Source of the DNA: Baffinella frigidus
Taxonomy: Eukaryota; Cryptophyceae; Cryptomonadales; Baffinellaceae
Reading direction: 5' to 3'
DNA: 19,273 nt
NCBI GenBank assembly: GCA_026770585.1
Contig: MU646556.1
Span: forward strand, 90,140 to 109,412
Shown: positions 10,648 to 13,600 of the stretch, in pieces
How positions within the stretch are numbered: the stretch's first letter is position 1
Layout of the letters: each line of letters starts with the position of its first letter
Notes under the pieces: generated by a model
Told to the model about the DNA's origin: nothing
What the model saw: only the letters and a program-made list of their open reading frames with translations
The model's database searches: none
Made by a program: the position numbers and the translations under genes

Positions 10648-13600
10648 CATGACGACCTCTTCTGGCATCTCAGGTGCAAACCCTAAACCCTAAACCCTAA
10701 ACCCTCACCCCTAAACCCTGAACCCTAAACCCTAAACCCTAAATCCTAAACCCTCACCCCTAAACCCTGAACCCTAAACCCCAAACCCCAAACCCCAAAC
10801 CCGAACACGTTTGATGAGACCGCGCTCTTGTTCTCTCCAAAGTTGACTCCCGCTCCAAAGTTGACGGATGTGTACCAAAGTTGACGGATGTGTACCACAC
10901 ACCTAGATTGTCAACTTAACCCTCAACCCTACACCCGAAACCCAGAGCCCGAAACCTTTAAACTCCGAACTTGGGGTGGCTGGTAGTCCTTGGGAGTGCC
11001 TTCTGCCACCCTGGAGGCAACTGTTGGGCAAATCGATGGTTTCTTACGTCAACCCCCCCACAGATGCCACCAGAATCGGGTGGCATCTGTGGGAGATTAA
11101 CTTAAGATTTGCCCATGGGTTGCCTCCAGGGTGGTGTCAGGCCAAGGGGCGTCTCCCGTCTCTCTGGGTTCACCAATTTCGTGAGCCGGGGCTCTTGTTC
11201 GCTCCAAAGTTGACGGATGTGTACCACACACCTGGATTGTCAGCTTAAGAATAGTCGGGCACCCCGACTGAGGCAGAGCTAGGCTCTGTCGGACGCTGCT
11301 GTTACAGGGGAACTGTTGGCGACCTTATCTCAGAAAAGGGATTTTAGAATCCGTTTTCTTAAGTCAATTCCCCTTCAAATATGTCAACTTATGCGTAGAG
11401 AAAAGAATAAGTTGACGAATTTGTATGGGAATTGACTTAAGAAAACGGATTCTAAAATCCCTTTTCTGAGATAAGACCGGAGGCAACCACGGGGCCTGCG
11501 CAGGCTCCGTTGAGCGTCCACTCCACCAATCCTCACAGTCTGGGCAAATCGGGGGAAATGGCTCCAAAACCCCCCCTGAAGGCCGTCGGATTCCGACGGC
11601 CTCCAAGGGGATTTGGTGTTTGTGACTTTTTTTATTTGCCCAAGTTGTGAGGGTTGGTGGCTGCATTCGGGGCCTGCGCAGCAGCCCAGACGGCGCACAG
11701 GTAGAGCACGCTCACCGAGGCCAGCCCGACTGAGGCAGAGCTGCAGCCGCGCATTCAAGAGCCCCAGAAATGGTGACCAAAAGGGGTTTGTACTGTCGGC
11801 TGATTAGTCGTCGTCCTTTTCGAAAAAGTCGGACGATGACTAATCCGGGCGGGGTTCCAACCAGGTAAAGCTAAAATTAGTCAACAGCCGAGAGCCCCCC
11901 ATGACTGTTGACTAAACCGGACAACCCCGCAGACCTCGCGAACACGGGGGTGTCAGCAAACTATCTCGAGATTCTGGGCCTTGCCCCTCTGCACCGAGGG
12001 CAACCTTTGCCCCTCTGAACTGGGGGTGATATTTGCCCTTATGTATCGGGGGTGACCTTTGCTCTTCTGTATCGGGGGGTAACGTTTGCCCTTCTGAACC
12101 GGGGGTGACCCTTGCACAGGTCTCGCACACACGGGTGTGTCAGCAGACTATCTCGAGATCTCCTGATCCATAAACCCTGAACCCTGAACCCCCCACCCTA
12201 TACCTGAAACCCGAAACCCGAACCCTAAACCCGCAGGGCTCGCGAACACGGGTGTGTCGGCAAACTATCTCGAGATTTCCGCGGGGCTATCGGGAATCAT
12301 CATGTCCGTTGGCAACACCGTCGCGTCCCTCCCCGGTACAGCCGTTTCCACCTCTGTTTGAAACAACGCCAAATGTTGACAGGTTAGTACCATCGACAAC
12401 TTATGGCATTGTTTCGATCCTGGTACCGGCCCGCCCCGTGGCGTGTCCAGCGGAAGTCGTTAACTTTTGCCGGTGTTTACTTTTAATTAATTATGTTGGT
12501 GGCCAGCAGCGCTCTAAAGGACTAATTCCCGATCTTGATGGTCGCCTTTCCCCCCTTTACTCTAAACCCTGAACCCTAAGCTCTCTAAATAAACCTTAAC
12601 GCTTACGGACTATTCCCGCTTCGCAGGGATGGTCTCGCCGGTGCTCACCGGCATTATCCTCGACCACTACGATTTACTTCCAGCCACTTACAGAGGCTGA
12701 GGACCTTTTCACCTTGAATTCAAGGTGAAATTCCGGTTAGGCTACAGGGCAATGGATAAGATCCTAGTACAAATAGTTGAGATGGACTGCATCCGTGAAG
12801 CCCCCAGTGGCTGCGAACTGGATGGTCAACTTTTGGAATTGGTTTATTATTTTTGCGTGGCCGACAGATGAGAAAACCGCGAACGGACTATTCGCGATCT
12901 CGCAGGGAAGGTTTTGCCGGTGCTGCCCGGCATTATCCTCGACCCCTGCGATTGACTTCCAGCATGGTGTCAACTTTTGGCACTGGTTAATTATTTTCGC
13001 GCGGCCACCAGATGTGAAAACCTCGTCCTCTGACACACTGCACGTTGGTGTAGAACAGCCGCTAACGGACTTTTCGCGATCTCGCAGGGATGGTTTCGCC
13101 GGTGCTCACCGGCATTATCCTGGACCATTACGCCTGCTCCCCTGCGGATCCGGCAGCGTGTAAAGCCGCCTACCAGCTGGTCCGCACCCGAAACCCGAAA
13201 CCCGAAACCCGAAACCCGAAATCCGAAACCACTACGCTAAGAGAGACCTTTATTGTTACCAGCTTTCTTGCCGGCCAGCACCCCCGCGGTTAGCGTGAGT
13301 AGGACCTAGAGAGGTCCTGCGCACTCTACACGGTGTGCCCAAAGGGGGGGCACGCGGTGTAGGCGTAGTGGACCATTACTTAAAGGACCTGAAGGACTTG
13401 AGGCTTAGTGGATCTTTACGCCTGCTCCCCCGCGGATCCGGCCGCTTGTAAAGCCGCCTACCAGCTGGTCCGATCCCGAAACCCGAAACCCGGAACCCGA
13501 AACCCGAAACCCGAAACCCGAAACCACTACGCTAAGAGAGACCTTTATTGTTACCAGCCTTTATTGTTACCAGCACGGCCGGCACCCCCACGGTTAGCGT

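Noticed and set aside
11613-11807. Possible membrane-helix exon on either strand
   Set aside because: Some frames look hydrophobic, but the region overlaps a foldback element and the GTTGAC-family tail, and it has no place in the transporter order.
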